Part shown: one piece after another, positions 63,137-64,000 of the stretch
How positions within the stretch are numbered: position 1 is the first letter of the stretch
How the letters are laid out: each line of letters opens with the position of its first letter
NCBI GenBank assembly: GCA_024509875.1
Contig: JAMPIV010021221.1
Coordinates: 62,001-126,000, forward strand
Length of the DNA: 64,000 nucleotides
Source of the DNA: Oreohelix idahoensis
Taxonomy: Eukaryota > Mollusca > Gastropoda > Stylommatophora > Oreohelicidae
Reading direction: 5' to 3'
Position numbers and translations under genes: made by a program
The notes under the pieces: model-generated
Database searches by the model: none
Told to the model about the DNA's origin: nothing
What the model saw: the letters and a program-made list of their open reading frames with translations, nothing else

Positions 63137-64000
63137 TTATGTAGGCTTGAATTTCTTTGCAGTCGACTTTCGTCGGCGAATGGCATGTGGTACATCGCGA
63201 TGAAGCATCCAACAATAATCGGCAAACATGGTCACACTCCACCGTCCTTGATAACGTGACTCCATTACAGTGATATCTTGATGGAATCGTTCTCCATGTT
63301 CATCGCTGACTTCGCCAAGGTTGTCAGGGAAAAAGTCAAGATGCGAATCGAGCAAATGGATTTTGAGGGACGTGTTACAGCCCATAATTCTGTATGCATC
63401 TATGCACTGCTTAACAGTATGCACATAGTCGACAGATTTGTGATTTCCCAGAAAGTTATCGACGATCGATTTGAATGCCATCCATGCGCGAAGTTCACTA
63501 CCATGTAACAAGTTCTCGAATTGTTTGTCTGCAATAACTTTCCTAATCTGAGGTCCTACAAAGATACCTTCCTTTATCTTTGCATCGCTAACTTGTGGAA
63601 ACTTTTCTCGAAGATAAGTGAAAACTTCGCTCGTTTTATCTAACGCTTTTACGAAATTCTTCATGAGCCCCAACTTTATATGTAACGGTGGTAAAATGAT
63701 GCTGTCTTTGTTAACTAATGGCTCGTGTATTACATTTTTATGCCCGAGCTGCATACGATCTCTGATAGGCCACACCTTTCTTGCATAATGTTCCTGTCTG
63801 TTGCGGCTGTCCCATTCACATAGGAACCAACAAAATTTAGTATACCCAGTCTGCATGCCCGTGAGAATTGCAATGACCTTTAGGTCTACACAAAACCACC
63901 ATTGGTAGTCATTGTACTTTATTTTTGCCAAAAGTATAGCCATATTGTCATAAGTTTCTTTCATATGAACAGAGTAGGCGACTGGAATTGATGAAAATAA
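63137..64000 (-). CDS. Repeat-associated protein of unknown function (open at window end)
   Basis: Reads leftward from the window end. The frame is open upstream of the first visible Met at 63964 (PVAYSVH precedes it), so the N-terminus lies beyond 64000. At least 275 codons to the stop at 63137. Visible features: CVDLKVIAILTGMQTGYTKF, FLCEWDSRNRQEH, PPLHIKLGLMKNFVKAL, GIFVGPQIRKV, HLLDSHLDFFPDN, GERFHQDITVMESRYQGRW and a basic C-terminus. I recognise this pattern from long uncharacterised proteins present in many copies in arthropod, cnidarian and other invertebrate genomes. It is likely mobile-element encoded. No catalytic assignment is justified from sequence alone. No stop interrupts it, so the copy may be recent. 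Confidence 0.65.
   Translation of the reverse strand, partial: LFSSIPVAYSVHMKETYDNMAILLAKIKYNDYQWWFCVDLKVIAILTGMQTGYTKFCWFLCEWDSRNRQEHYARKVWPIRDRMQLGHKNVIHEPLVNKDSIILPPLHIKLGLMKNFVKALDKTSEVFTYLREKFPQVSDAKIKEGIFVGPQIRKVIADKQFENLLHGSELRAWMAFKSIVDNFLGNHKSVDYVHTVKQCIDAYRIMGCNTSLKIHLLDSHLDFFPDNLGEVSDEHGERFHQDITVMESRYQGRWSVTMFADYCWMLHRDVPHAIRRRKSTAKKFKPT

Overview
This is a window of metazoan (invertebrate-type) nuclear DNA. It is AT-rich and repeat-dense. It holds one recognisable intron-bearing host gene and many layers of transposable elements. No bacterial-style operons, rRNA genes, CRISPR arrays or complete tRNA genes were seen. The exact taxon cannot be fixed from the sequence. The host protein looks like the single invertebrate nucleostemin/GNL3 homologue.

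Left third (1-16389): two nested Ty3/gypsy-type LTR retrotransposons of the Gmr1-like kind, in which integrase domains lie upstream of reverse transcriptase. Element 1 starts before the window. It carries gag, protease, the integrase zinc domain, the integrase C-terminus, RT and RNase H. A 686-bp LINE fragment interrupts its RT/RNase H region (12-bp target duplication). Element 2 (8873-16363) sits inside element 1's 3' LTR with a 5-bp duplication and has a perfect tRNA-Pro type primer site. Both are internally damaged. The two LTRs of element 2 carry unrelated blocks just upstream of the TATA box.

Middle (17184-51180): a degenerate hAT element ends 161 bp before the proposed first exon of the nucleostemin gene. 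Twelve exons (19563-51180, + strand) join without a stop into 358 codons with matching phases. They show the permuted G-domain order G4 (NKID), G1 (P-loop), G3 (DSPG). The C-terminal third was not found. The introns hold foldback elements with telomere-like centres, LINEs, a tRNA-derived SINE, two related solo LTRs, a LINE copy split by a hAT element, a piggyBac-related element and a 24-bp minisatellite. One solo LTR lies exactly at the splice donor of exon 5 and its target duplication keeps the donor intact.

Right third (51181-64000): LINE 3' ends, a TTAA-flanked piggyBac relic with a SINE inside, a palindromic repeat, a nearly full-length RNase H-bearing LINE on the minus strand (57423-62116), the 5' end of another LINE, and an open-ended minus-strand reading frame of a repeat-associated protein family of unknown function. 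There is no gene cassette here that I would call a new biological system. The unusual points are the integrase-before-RT retroelements, the U3 block exchange, the splice-donor solo LTR and the foldback families.
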